Below the pieces are notes generated by a model. It was not told the DNA's origin. It did not search any database and saw only the letters and a program-made list of their open reading frames with translations. From contig NZ_JAHREP010000009.1 of NCBI RefSeq assembly GCF_019084545.1, forward strand, positions 62,001-126,000: 64,000 nucleotides of DNA, written 5' to 3'. The position numbers and the translations under genes were made by a program. Below, piece by piece: positions 53,580-62,601 of the stretch (positions are counted from its first letter, which is position 1; each line of letters begins with the position of its first letter). This DNA comes from Marinobacterium ramblicola. GTDB lineage: Bacteria > Pseudomonadota > Gammaproteobacteria > Pseudomonadales > Balneatricaceae.

Positions 53580-55028
53580 TCAGAACTGGTAGTTCGCCGC
53601 GTCAACATAATAAATATCAACGGTCCAATTACAGCCGCGGTCGTATTCTGACTTCACATGGACCTGGGCTCCGCTTTCGAGAATTATCTGATCACTCGCC
53701 TTGTACCAGCTCCCATTTGAACCATCTTGCCAATTTGAATGTACCTCCCAACCGACTATGAGCCTGCTCTGGTCAGGTTCGAAGACAAAGGTATGTTCGC
53801 GGAATCCAATGTGCCATTTCTCACTATAGTGTTGTGAGCTGGACTGTATATTGACCGCTTCGCTCTGTGGGTACTTGCTAAAACCGTATAGCCAGACCTG
53901 CACTCCTTTTCCTTCGTCAATGATATGGTCCTTCGCAGGCTCGCCTTTCTGTTTCTCCTTTACCTTGAAGTAAAAATCCTGACGTGCGAGGACGTCATTA
54001 AGATCAGCCAGCAACACCGTCGCTTGTTTTGCAAGCGTTGCTCGTATCTCCGCGTCGGTAGGTAGGGTGCCTGTACTGGCCATGACATCCGAATTAAACC
54101 GCGTCACATCCTCTTCAAATTGTTTTTGGTATACATCCGGGATTGAGTTGAAGCCGTCCAGAATTTCCCAGCGCTTCATATAAAGAACTGATAGCTCAGC
54201 AAAGACTGCCGGGTCAATTGGTACCTCCGGTGAGAAATTCGGGTCAAGCGTGCTGAAGTGGAAGAGCTTCGCCTGCACAGGGATTCCTGTCTCGTGTTCA
54301 GTGAACCACTGTAATGCGCCCAAAACGGATTCAGGTGTCCAGGGACCAACAGGCGGTGTGCCGACGTACCCTACCATTTCGACCCAGACGTCGACCTCCA
54401 TGTCCGCCTCTTTCGCTGCCCGTTCAAAAGCGACGCTACCCTCTACGCTGAAAACGTCAGGGGCGTCAGCTCCAAAGCTCGCCATAAACTTGTTCATGCT
54501 CTCTACCGATGTCGCATGGCACGTATAGACGGCATTAAAGCTAGAACCACGCTTACGGCCTGCAACGAAATAGTCACCGTAGGTAGCACGGAACTTGTCC
54601 CTATCCGTAATGAGTTTTCCGGCTTCCTCGGTCAATTCATACGTTTCAGCTTCATCGTATTCGGAGTAGCTCGACTCGAACTGTGCAACCAGCGAAACGT
54701 AAAGCTCGGACAGCTTAACTTGGGTTACGAACGATGATGAAGCACTGAGTGTAACGCCCTCCATGTTGTACGATCCCTTTGCCGAAGCACTGATCTCTTG
54801 CTGGAGTTCGCTTTCACTCTTGATGAACCGGTAGCGTGTAGTCGAGGATTTATTCTTCGCATCAATGAGCTCAGCCGGCTTGATAGCATTGGCACCTAGA
54901 CTGCCGGTCACGGCGTTCAGTCCCGCGCCAATCTCGAAGCCATTGTTCCAACCGAGGCCCGAAATCACGGGGTCCAGGCGGGTCTGTGCGCTACTTGTTA
55001 TAGCGGGAATTAACGATTGGGTATTCAT
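53580..55028 (-). CDS. MACPF/stonustoxin-like putative pore-forming protein
   Basis: 482 residues, no signal peptide. The segment FRATYGDYFVAGRKRG at 146-161 resembles the MACPF signature (aromatic, YG, then hydrophobic and glycine-rich). The stretch PESVLGALQWFTEHETGIPVQAKLFHFSTLD at about 232-262 resembles the part of stonustoxin-type proteins that follows their MACPF-like domain. Residues 270-355 are helical, and 370-482 form a beta-rich tail with WxxxF motifs that could bind a target surface. GGAGG precedes ATG 55028. Family placement is by eye and tentative; no export signal is seen, so release would need lysis or a dedicated system. Confidence 0.5.
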   Translation of the reverse strand: MNTQSLIPAITSSAQTRLDPVISGLGWNNGFEIGAGLNAVTGSLGANAIKPAELIDAKNKSSTTRYRFIKSESELQQEISASAKGSYNMEGVTLSASSSFVTQVKLSELYVSLVAQFESSYSEYDEAETYELTEEAGKLITDRDKFRATYGDYFVAGRKRGSSFNAVYTCHATSVESMNKFMASFGADAPDVFSVEGSVAFERAAKEADMEVDVWVEMVGYVGTPPVGPWTPESVLGALQWFTEHETGIPVQAKLFHFSTLDPNFSPEVPIDPAVFAELSVLYMKRWEILDGFNSIPDVYQKQFEEDVTRFNSDVMASTGTLPTDAEIRATLAKQATVLLADLNDVLARQDFYFKVKEKQKGEPAKDHIIDEGKGVQVWLYGFSKYPQSEAVNIQSSSQHYSEKWHIGFREHTFVFEPDQSRLIVGWEVHSNWQDGSNGSWYKASDQIILESGAQVHVKSEYDRGCNWTVDIYYVDAANYQF

Positions 55029-55530
55029 GTTTTGTCCTCCTTGCCATTGGTGTAAAAAACACCAACACGTAGCGCTGCACGTGTGAAATCAAACGTGACA
55101 GCGCGGTTCCAGAGAAGCACTTACATCATTGAATACAAAGGAATTTCAGATGCAACAGCCATTCTCCTCCGCTGAAAACGAGCATGTGCGGTTGAATTCT
55201 GGGCTGCGGTGAAATTAAGCAGCCCAACGTCCGTACAATAAGGAGCTTGGTACACACCCGTAGAAAATGCCAACACAATCCAAGGATTATGCCGACGTAC
55301 AAAAGCTAGACATATGGCGAAGCTATTTGAGGATCCAATTGGTATTCCTGGACTCCGACCATTCCGATTGAACTACTCCTGCTGACCGGCATGAATATGG
55401 GTAGCGAACCGATCCACCCGAGCGAAAGTTTAGAGGATAGAGGAAAGGTCCACGATATCGATTTCGAGATCTTTAAGCGTGTCCGCCGTCATCCAACAGG
55501 ATAGGGTTTCATGATCAAGCCCAATCGTAA
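55029..55530. other. 502-base non-coding leader with stacked inverted repeats
   Basis: No gene seen. TTGGTGT-N5-ACACCAA (55047-55065) lies directly upstream of the ribosome site of the MACPF-like gene. A longer imperfect stem, GCGCTGCACGT with ACGTGACAGCGC (55072-55104, one bulge), adjoins it, and TGGGCTGC-N11-GCAGCCCA lies at 55200-55226. The region is AT-richer than the rest of the window and may hold the promoter, operators and decayed sequence. Confidence 0.45.
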
Positions 55531-56736
55531 TCAGACCGAGTGCTCCAGCGCTGATTCCTCCAACAGGTCAATCAGCATCCGCTCAACGTAACTTCCGCCT
55601 ACTCCGATACGCTGCGCTGAGGTTATTGTTTTCAAGATCTCGGCCGCCTGCCGGTATTCGGATCGCTCGAAATGACGGATGGCCGTGACCAGTTGCAGTG
55701 CCAAATCGCGATTGCTGTTCGGCTCTTGCTCTCGAATGTGCGCTTCGCAGCTTTCCAGTGCCGCCCGATCGCCCGTCGCGGCGTGTATACCCGCCACATG
55801 CAGGGCAATAAAGGGGTGCGAAAGCATCCCTTCGAATCGAGCGATCAACTCATCAACTGCCGGGCTTGAAGCAGAGATGACACCGGTTTTCAGATAGTCG
55901 CGAAGGAGAAATCCGCCGCAATCAGCCAGTGTCAGTACGGGGCCACAGGTCGTCGTCTCCGGCGCGCAGTAGCGCCGATACCGCGCCCAGGCCTGATCCC
56001 GTTGCCCCAGTTGCCACTCCGCCAGTGCAAGATGCCACTGCAGATGCCCATAGAGCGCGCCGCCTTCGGCAGACGCACGGTTCATATCAATCCAGCTGTT
56101 AATCAGCGCTACAGCCTGATCCGGCACCCCCAGATCATGCAGAATATGGGTATAACCGTGGATCGTGTAGAGGGACTGGGGACGCAGTTTAAGTGCCCGT
56201 TCCTGAACCTTTCGCCCCTGGGCGGGATCACCTGCTTCGCTGATCGCAAAGCCGAGCCTTGCCAGGTACGCCCAATCCTCGGAGAGTGTCGATTCGGATG
56301 CTTTGAGAATATCAAGGACGCGGGTGAGCTTCTCCGGGCCGCCATAGAAGATCAGATAACCACAGAGTTGAGAGATGATCAGCAGATCGCCCGGATTAGC
56401 CGCAACATACTCCTGAGTCTGCTGCAGGTTGCCATAGGGATCTGTCAACAGACCTATCAGCACATCGATATGGCGCTGCTCCCAGGGCTCAGCCTGTTGG
56501 GCCAGCGCTTGCGCCTTAACTTTGAAACTTTCTGCCGCGGGGTCGTTGGTGTCCTTCGCCAGCATGTAGCGCGCCACCATCGCCAAAGCGAAATTGGGAT
56601 CCGTCTCCAGAGCGCGATCAAGTCGCTCGTTGGCGCCGGACTCAGAGCCTAGAATGAGATCTAACGCATCTAGGTAATCCTGCCCCGCTTGCTTGGAGGT
56701 TGTTGACAGGATGTTGCCTGGACGCGAATGAAGCAT
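55531..56736 (-). CDS. TTC38-like tetratricopeptide repeat protein
   Basis: 401 residues made of helical repeats. TPR-like units begin near residue 20 (DYLDALDLILGSESGANERLDRALETDPNFALAM). The block YTIHGYTHILHDLGVPDQAVALINSWIDMNR...GHLQWHLALAEWQLGQRDQAWARYRRYCAPE resembles the TTC38 family. No signal peptide. Probably a protein-interaction scaffold; function unknown. Confidence 0.75.
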   Translation of the reverse strand: MLHSRPGNILSTTSKQAGQDYLDALDLILGSESGANERLDRALETDPNFALAMVARYMLAKDTNDPAAESFKVKAQALAQQAEPWEQRHIDVLIGLLTDPYGNLQQTQEYVAANPGDLLIISQLCGYLIFYGGPEKLTRVLDILKASESTLSEDWAYLARLGFAISEAGDPAQGRKVQERALKLRPQSLYTIHGYTHILHDLGVPDQAVALINSWIDMNRASAEGGALYGHLQWHLALAEWQLGQRDQAWARYRRYCAPETTTCGPVLTLADCGGFLLRDYLKTGVISASSPAVDELIARFEGMLSHPFIALHVAGIHAATGDRAALESCEAHIREQEPNSNRDLALQLVTAIRHFERSEYRQAAEILKTITSAQRIGVGGSYVERMLIDLLEESALEHSV

Positions 56737-57005
56737 CGATTAACCCTCTGCTGTCAGGACCGGGCTTGCCCTGATCATCTTTTCAGAGATAACAGTTTAG
56801 CCGCGATCCCACGAAACACCTTATCGCTCCAGGGATTGACCGGCAGGAGAAACCAGCGCCCCCTGATTAACAGAATCCTTGGTGAGAAGTGGCGAAGTCA
56901 GTCAGTTCCGACAATATTTATGGCGTATGACGACCGGACTCTTTAAGCGTCCATCCAGCGCCATTGCATCCCTTTAACCAAGTGAAGTTGTCAAAGGGGA
57001 TAGGT

Positions 57006-58328
57006 GTGAACGGAATACCAGAGCGCTGCGCCTTCATCCCCATGAGCGTCTCACGACTTGTCGCGACCTTGCTGGTGGTAATCCTTGCCCTGCAGACAGG
57101 TTGCAGCGTATCTCCGCTTATCTCGAACACCGACTACCAAGCCTCCGTTGGGCGTGTCGCTATCGTGTCGATCAACGAGCAACCGGATATCGCGTTTGAA
57201 GGTTTTTCCCGCAATAAAGCCGCCGGTGCGGCAAAAGGTGCGGGCACGGGTTTTATCGGGTGTATGGAGCTGCTGGGCCAGGGAAGCTGCAGTGGTTCTG
57301 TTTGTGGCGCTTTTTACCTGCTATGGCTGGGCGTATGTGGGGTTAGCGGTGTGGTGGGCGGCATAGCAGGATCGGCTAAAGCCGAGTCGTCGAGCGAGGT
57401 CGAACGAGCTGAAGACCGGATGGGTGGCCATCTTAGTGCCGAATCGATCCAGAAGTCACTTGGAGACGAGTTGATACTGGTGGCGCAGGCCAGGGGAACC
57501 AACCTGGCCCTACCCGACCTGAGCCAGCTGCCACCAAGCGGCGAAGCCCATGATTACCGCACGTTTTCCGGTAAGGCCGACACAGTACTGGAGGTTGCGC
57601 TTACGCATGCCGGCACAAGAGGCAGCGGCATTAATCCCCCATTACAACTGACAATGACCGCCCATGTGCGCTTGGTAAGCACCGTCGACAACAGCTTAAT
57701 AGAGGAAGTGGACTACACCTATGGGGGTGCCAGCTATACACTGCAAAACTGGTCTGCCGATGGCGCAAAGCGGCTCTTGCGAGGGCTTCAAGCCGGCTAT
57801 ATCGCGCTGGCTTACCACATTCACGATAGCCTGTTGATGCTCTATCCGTTCCCTGACCGCAATCCGAACGCAATCGGACTGTTTGTCGCGGCATTCGGTC
57901 TCGCCCCCGAAGAGCCTCCAACCCGCGGTCAGTTAACAGGAGACAAACTCTTCGGCGAGATATTTGAGTGGGCGCGTTCGAGCGGCACTCGCCCCACGCT
58001 GCGGTGGCAGGCATTTCCACGTGATGCCGACAGAGCCGCAGCCCCTGAGGATATGGCAGCGGTCCGCGATGTGCGCTACGACCTGATCATTGCGCAGGAA
58101 CGAAATATGACACCCGGTGAGATCGTGTACTGGCGGGAAGGACTGCCGTATAACAGTCACACACTGACTCAGAGTCTTAAGCCCGATACCCGCTACTTCT
58201 GGAGTGTCCGGGCACGTTTCAAACTCAATGGTCGAGATCGAGTAACCGAGTGGGGCGGCGTGAATCTGCCGGCGCTTGAACAGTTCACGGCTCCGTCGAC
58301 CAGCTCCTATCGTTTCAAGACACCCTGA
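57006..58328 (+). CDS. Putative outer-envelope lipoprotein with C-terminal FN3-like domain
   Basis: 440 residues from GTG 57006, chosen for the AAGGGGA five bases upstream; ATG 57042 is the alternative. Lipobox LALQTGC at residues 29-35 predicts lipid attachment at Cys35. A hydrophobic, Gly- and Cys-rich stretch follows (GFIGCMELLGQGSC...GVVGGIAGSAKA), then a mixed domain, and from about residue 330 a strand-rich region (PTLRWQAFP...YWREGLPYNSHTLTQSLKPDTRYFWSVRARF) like a fibronectin type III fold. I do not recognise a named family. Confidence 0.75.
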   Translation: MNGIPERCAFIPMSVSRLVATLLVVILALQTGCSVSPLISNTDYQASVGRVAIVSINEQPDIAFEGFSRNKAAGAAKGAGTGFIGCMELLGQGSCSGSVCGAFYLLWLGVCGVSGVVGGIAGSAKAESSSEVERAEDRMGGHLSAESIQKSLGDELILVAQARGTNLALPDLSQLPPSGEAHDYRTFSGKADTVLEVALTHAGTRGSGINPPLQLTMTAHVRLVSTVDNSLIEEVDYTYGGASYTLQNWSADGAKRLLRGLQAGYIALAYHIHDSLLMLYPFPDRNPNAIGLFVAAFGLAPEEPPTRGQLTGDKLFGEIFEWARSSGTRPTLRWQAFPRDADRAAAPEDMAAVRDVRYDLIIAQERNMTPGEIVYWREGLPYNSHTLTQSLKPDTRYFWSVRARFKLNGRDRVTEWGGVNLPALEQFTAPSTSSYRFKTP

Positions 58329-58391
58329 CTTGATCTACACAGGCAGACAAGTCAGGTACGTCCTAAAACTGACCTTTCACACTGTTACGTT

Positions 58392-59582
58392 TTATTGAGC
58401 CACGACTCCCACTGGCCCGAGGGTTCCGCGGCGGATATAGAGCCCAAGGCCAACCAAGAGCAGGGATACCGCGGCCAGCAACATAAATCCCGGCTGCAGT
58501 ACACCGCTGATGTCGCGGATAGTACCGAGCAACAGGTTGCCGAGCGTTCCACCCAGGCCGAAGGTCACCATGCAGATACCGCTTATCTGCATGGTCGCCG
58601 TTGCCGAGTAGTGCTGGTTGACCCAACCGGCCACGATCCCCCACATCGGGAAATACATCAGGCCGTAACCGAAGCTGGCGAGCAAAACCATCTTCGCCGG
58701 GTTGAACGCGAATGCGAGCTGACCGGCAGCGAAGACCGCAAAGATCAACAGCAAGGCGCTGGCGTGCCCCTTTTGATCAGCGAATTTACCGGTTACGAAG
58801 CCTGCCACCATTCCGGTTATCCCCACCGTGGTCCAGCTGTATCCGCCAAGTTCAGCCGGCAGGCCCAACTCCTCAAGATAGGTGTTCAACCAGTTGGAGA
58901 ACGGCATGGTGCAGAAACCGACCAGAAAGCAGATGGCACAAGCAAAAAAGGCGGTTCGCTCAGTAAACAGCGTGCGCAGGAGTTTTGATATGGCGATCGA
59001 GTGGTCATGGGACACGGCTATTTGAGGATCGGGATCCTGCAGTTTACGCAGCATCAACCAGGTGACGACAAGTACCAGCGCGCCCATCGCGCCTGCCAGT
59101 CGCCAACTGCTCTCCCAGCCCCAGATCGGTACGATCCAGAGGATCACCAACCCGCTGATGCCATAGCCCCAGGCGGTGCCGCTGGAAGCACTGGACAAGT
59201 AGGTTGAACGGCGCTCACGGGGCGCGCAGCGGCTGATAATTTCGACGATCGCGCCCCAGCTCATGGCGGCACTGGCGGCCATGAAGATCAGGGCTGTGAT
59301 AATGGTGACCGGTTCACGCAGCAACGGCATGCTAAACAGTAAGGAGGTCGACACCGTGCCACTGACCAGCGCCACCTTGCGAGTCCCCAAACGCGGACCG
59401 ATAAGGCCAAGAATCATGGCGCCTACCAGATAGGCGAGCTGAGTCAGCGCACCGGCTAACGCCAGGTGCCAATAGCTCAGGCCTGTTGAGTCGCGCATCA
59501 GCGGTACAAGCGCTGCGAACAGAAACATGCCGAAGCCGTGGCTGACCACCTGATTCATACCAAAGACAACCGCCATACGCAT
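58392..59582 (-). CDS. Major facilitator superfamily transporter
   Basis: 396 residues, 12 predicted helices, with the MFS loop between helices 2 and 3 (GLIGPRLGTRKVALVSG) and a second copy of that loop (GFVTGKFADQKGHASALLL) in the other half. Likely a small-molecule importer or exporter; the substrate is not indicated. Divergent from a LysR regulator 129 bases away, which probably controls it. Confidence 0.88.
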   Translation of the reverse strand: MRMAVVFGMNQVVSHGFGMFLFAALVPLMRDSTGLSYWHLALAGALTQLAYLVGAMILGLIGPRLGTRKVALVSGTVSTSLLFSMPLLREPVTIITALIFMAASAAMSWGAIVEIISRCAPRERRSTYLSSASSGTAWGYGISGLVILWIVPIWGWESSWRLAGAMGALVLVVTWLMLRKLQDPDPQIAVSHDHSIAISKLLRTLFTERTAFFACAICFLVGFCTMPFSNWLNTYLEELGLPAELGGYSWTTVGITGMVAGFVTGKFADQKGHASALLLIFAVFAAGQLAFAFNPAKMVLLASFGYGLMYFPMWGIVAGWVNQHYSATATMQISGICMVTFGLGGTLGNLLLGTIRDISGVLQPGFMLLAAVSLLLVGLGLYIRRGTLGPVGVVAQ

Positions 59583-59711
59583 TTAGAGGACTCCATCAGA
59601 TACGGGGTGGCGCTACCCCCGTAGCGCCGAGGAGGTCACATTAATTGCTTGCCAGACTTCATGAAAGCGAATTATATTTAGCTCTACGTTCATATATATT
59701 GAATTCTAGAG
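59583..59711. promoter_or_regulatory. Divergent MFS-LysR promoter region
   Basis: 129 bases, strongly AT-rich at 59668-59705 (ATTATATTTAGC and CATATATATTGAATTC). Typical position for a LysR autoregulatory site; no specific palindrome can be singled out. Confidence 0.45.
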
Positions 59712-60560
59712 ATGACCGATCTCCCCATCACTCTGCTACGTACCTTTGTCGTGGTTGCTGAAACCCTGAACCTGACCACCGCCGCAAGTCGGCTACACCG
59801 TGCGCCGTCCACAATAAGCATGCAAATCAACCGCTTGGAGAGCCTGGTAACCGCCCCCCTGCTGCAACGCGGTCAGTACGGCGTAAGGCTCACCGCTGCC
59901 GGTGAACAGCTCAAGTCTCACGCGCAACAGCTGCTTGCACTGCACGACAGGATTATGGGCGGGTTTCAGAACGCGGATATAACCGGCAAGGTACGTCTTG
60001 GCACCCACGATCTCTATATCACCCGTGCCCTTACCCCTCTGTTGGAGAGCTATGGCGTCAGCTATCCCGAAGCGGAACTTGAGGTTGTCTGCGACCATCG
60101 TCCGGGGCATCTTGCCGCGCTCGTTGACGACGGCCGCCTGGATCTGGCGCTGGTCGAGATGCCGGCGCTTTCCGATGGTGGAGTGCGGCTTAGCCGGGAC
60201 CGGCTGGTCTGGGTTGGCGCCGAGGCGCATCCGTTACACCTGCAGGAGACTATCCCATTGGCGGTGTTTCCCGAAGGCTGTTTCTATCGAGACTCGGCAA
60301 CCAAGGCGTTGCAACGGATCGACAAGCCCTATCGCATCACCTTTACCAGCCACAGCCGCTCGGGCGTTCTCGCCGCCGTGCGAGCAGGTATCGGAATCGG
60401 GGTATGCCCGGAGTCGGCCCTGGAGCCTGGGCTGGTGGTGCTCGATGAGGACCTTCCGGCCCTGCCGCAGACCGATACCACCCTGTTCATTGCCGACCAG
60501 GTGAACGCGGCGACCGCCCGGCTGGCCCAGACCATCGAGGAGAGCCCGCTGTTTCGATAG
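59712..60560 (+). CDS. LysR-family transcriptional regulator
   Basis: 282 residues. Winged helix-turn-helix at 1-60 (LPITLLRTFVVVAETLNLTTAASRLHRAPSTISMQINRLESLVTAPLLQRGQYGVRLTAAG), effector-binding domain from about 90 (GKVRLGTHDLYITRALTPLLESYGVSYPEAELEVV). Probably activates or represses the divergent MFS transporter gene in response to its substrate. Confidence 0.92.
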   Translation: MTDLPITLLRTFVVVAETLNLTTAASRLHRAPSTISMQINRLESLVTAPLLQRGQYGVRLTAAGEQLKSHAQQLLALHDRIMGGFQNADITGKVRLGTHDLYITRALTPLLESYGVSYPEAELEVVCDHRPGHLAALVDDGRLDLALVEMPALSDGGVRLSRDRLVWVGAEAHPLHLQETIPLAVFPEGCFYRDSATKALQRIDKPYRITFTSHSRSGVLAAVRAGIGIGVCPESALEPGLVVLDEDLPALPQTDTTLFIADQVNAATARLAQTIEESPLFR

Positions 60561-60566
60561 ATCTCC

Positions 60567-61811
60567 TCAGGCACGGGTCAATACAAACAGGCCGACATCG
60601 ATACACTTCTCTCTGAACCCACCCTCGCAGTACGCGAGATAGTAGCGCCACATACGGTAGAAGTGTCGGTCGAAGCCCTGCGCTTCGATATTGGTGTAGT
60701 TGCGCTCGAAAGCCTCCGCCCAGTGCTTCAGGGTACGGGCATAGTCGAGCCCGAACATCTGCTGATGCTCCAGCCTCAAACCATGCTGGTTGAACTTGTG
60801 ACGTAGCGCTTCGACCGATGGCAGCATGCCGCCGGGAAAGATATAGCGCTGAATGAAGTCGGCCTGCTTTCGGTAGCTGTGAAAGCGCTGATCGTCGATG
60901 GTGATGATCTGCAATACCGCCCGCCCCTCGGGTTTCAGGATCCTCTTCAGCTGCTCAAAATAGGTGTCCCAGTGCCGCTCGCCAACCGCCTCGAACATCT
61001 CGATCGATACCACCGCGTCGTACTGCCCATCAAGATCGCGGTAGTCGGTCAAGCTTAGCTCGACCTGCGCGTCCAGGGAGGCGGAGCGGATCCGCTGTTG
61101 CGCCCAGGCCAGCTGCTCCTTGGACAACGTGACGCCGTGTACCTGCCGCCCCGCTTGCGCCGTCTGCTCGGCGAAGCCACCCCAGCCGCAGCCGATCTCA
61201 CAGATGCGATCGCCGGGTTGAGTCTGGGTCAACTCGAGGATGCGGCGATTTTTCGCCCCCTGCGCCTCCTGGAGCGACATCGTCGGCTCGCTGAACAGTG
61301 CCGCCGAGTAGGTCATGGAGGGATCGAGCCACTGGCGATAGAACGCGTTACCCAGGTCGTAGTGGGCAGCGATATTGCGCCGACTCCCCTCGCGATGATT
61401 GTCCCGACTGCGGTGGTAACGGTTGTGCTGCAGATCGGATAGCAGCCGCAACCGGCCCATGGACTCGAGAGAATGCTCGTAGCGTGCGCCCCACTGAATC
61501 AACGCGGTCAGGTCAGGGCTATCCCAATCGCCCTGCAGGTAGGCTTCGGACCAGCCGTTGAGTCCGCCGGTAATCAGCTTGCGCAGCGCGCGGTAGTTAT
61601 TCAGTGTCAGACTGGCGAAGGGCTGCCTGTCGCCGAAGCGATAGCAATTTCCGCTGGGGAGCCGCAGTTGCAGGGTTCCACGGTTGCCATCGATACGTGA
61701 GCGCAGCCGGCCGATCAGCCAGCGCTCCAACAAACCGGGTGTCTGCTCTCGCGCTTGTGTCGTGCAGCGCTCGCCCTGTACTTCGGCGGTTTTATACTCA
61801 TATAACTTCAT
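60567..61811 (-). CDS. cfa: Cyclopropane-fatty-acyl-phospholipid synthase family methyltransferase
   Basis: 414 residues. SAM site GDRICEIGCGWGGFAEQTAQAGRQVHGVTLSKEQ, catalytic region SIEMFEAVGERHWDTYFEQLKRIL, and FIQRYIFPGGMLPSVEAL. It methylates unsaturated phospholipid acyl chains. The gene order amine oxidase-DUF1365-cfa recurs in proteobacteria under singlet-oxygen or envelope-stress control, where such CFA-like enzymes may make methylated or furan fatty acids rather than simple cyclopropanes. The start overlaps the DUF1365 stop by 14 bases. Confidence 0.9.
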   Translation of the reverse strand: MKLYEYKTAEVQGERCTTQAREQTPGLLERWLIGRLRSRIDGNRGTLQLRLPSGNCYRFGDRQPFASLTLNNYRALRKLITGGLNGWSEAYLQGDWDSPDLTALIQWGARYEHSLESMGRLRLLSDLQHNRYHRSRDNHREGSRRNIAAHYDLGNAFYRQWLDPSMTYSAALFSEPTMSLQEAQGAKNRRILELTQTQPGDRICEIGCGWGGFAEQTAQAGRQVHGVTLSKEQLAWAQQRIRSASLDAQVELSLTDYRDLDGQYDAVVSIEMFEAVGERHWDTYFEQLKRILKPEGRAVLQIITIDDQRFHSYRKQADFIQRYIFPGGMLPSVEALRHKFNQHGLRLEHQQMFGLDYARTLKHWAEAFERNYTNIEAQGFDRHFYRMWRYYLAYCEGGFREKCIDVGLFVLTRA

Positions 61812-62601
61812 AGTGTCTGACTCCGTTCTTATCCTGCCAACTGACGCTTAATCGATGACCGTTTTGGTGCCGATAAACGGGAACGCCCTTAAGCCAGAGG
61901 CGAAGCGCCTCCCAGTGGATGCCTGCGATCACTTTTAGCGTCATCATCGGGTAGCGAAAAAAGAGCCCTAACGGGGACCAGCGACCAAGCGTCTGCGACT
62001 TGCCTGTAAACGTAGCGTGCAGCAGCCGCCGATCGACCGCGTGCTGACTGATACATACCGCGATCCTCTCCGCCGGGGGCTGGATGCGGAAGTTGTAATC
62101 GGAGACCGGCGGGGTAAAGGGGCTCACATACATCGACTTGCTGCACTGCTGTCGAATCGTCGTCTCGCCCTCCTCCACCTCGATCAGATAGCTGTGCCGC
62201 TCACCGAAGGTGTTGCTCACCTCATAGATCACAACGGCCAGGCGCTGCTGCCTGTCGTAGCAGAAATAGACGCTTAACGGGTTGAACACATAGCCGAGGA
62301 TGCGCGGATAGCAGAGCACCATGATACGGTCGGTGGCTTCGCCGTAGCCCCGGTTATGCAGCAGCTGTTCGATCTCCCGCCGCAGCTGTCCCTTTCCTGC
62401 GCCATGATCCTTTTCATGGAAGGAGAACAGATTGAATCGGTTGAGCGAAAAGCCGTTGATCCTGCGCGCCAACTCGGGCAGCTCATCCAGATCGAGCAGC
62501 AGGCTGAAAACCGAGTAGACAAAGCGGTGCCGTTTCGGGCTGAAACGGTGATGCATCACCTGGCCGCAGTAGGCTCTGGAGTTCAGATCTTGATCAGCCA
62601 T
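61798..62601 (-). CDS. DUF1365 family protein
   Basis: 267 residues from ATG 62601 (MADQDLNSRAYCGQVMHHRFSPKRHRFVYSVFSLLLDLDEL). A longer frame to 62877 lies over the upstream oxidase gene and is discarded. Conserved blocks: GYVFNPLSVYFCYDR, YEVSNTFGERHSYL and YVSPFTP. Function not known; always found with the oxidase and CFA-like enzyme. Eight-base overlap with the upstream gene and 14-base overlap with cfa show a coupled operon. Confidence 0.92.
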   Translation of the reverse strand: MADQDLNSRAYCGQVMHHRFSPKRHRFVYSVFSLLLDLDELPELARRINGFSLNRFNLFSFHEKDHGAGKGQLRREIEQLLHNRGYGEATDRIMVLCYPRILGYVFNPLSVYFCYDRQQRLAVVIYEVSNTFGERHSYLIEVEEGETTIRQQCSKSMYVSPFTPPVSDYNFRIQPPAERIAVCISQHAVDRRLLHATFTGKSQTLGRWSPLGLFFRYPMMTLKVIAGIHWEALRLWLKGVPVYRHQNGHRLSVSWQDKNGVRHYEVI

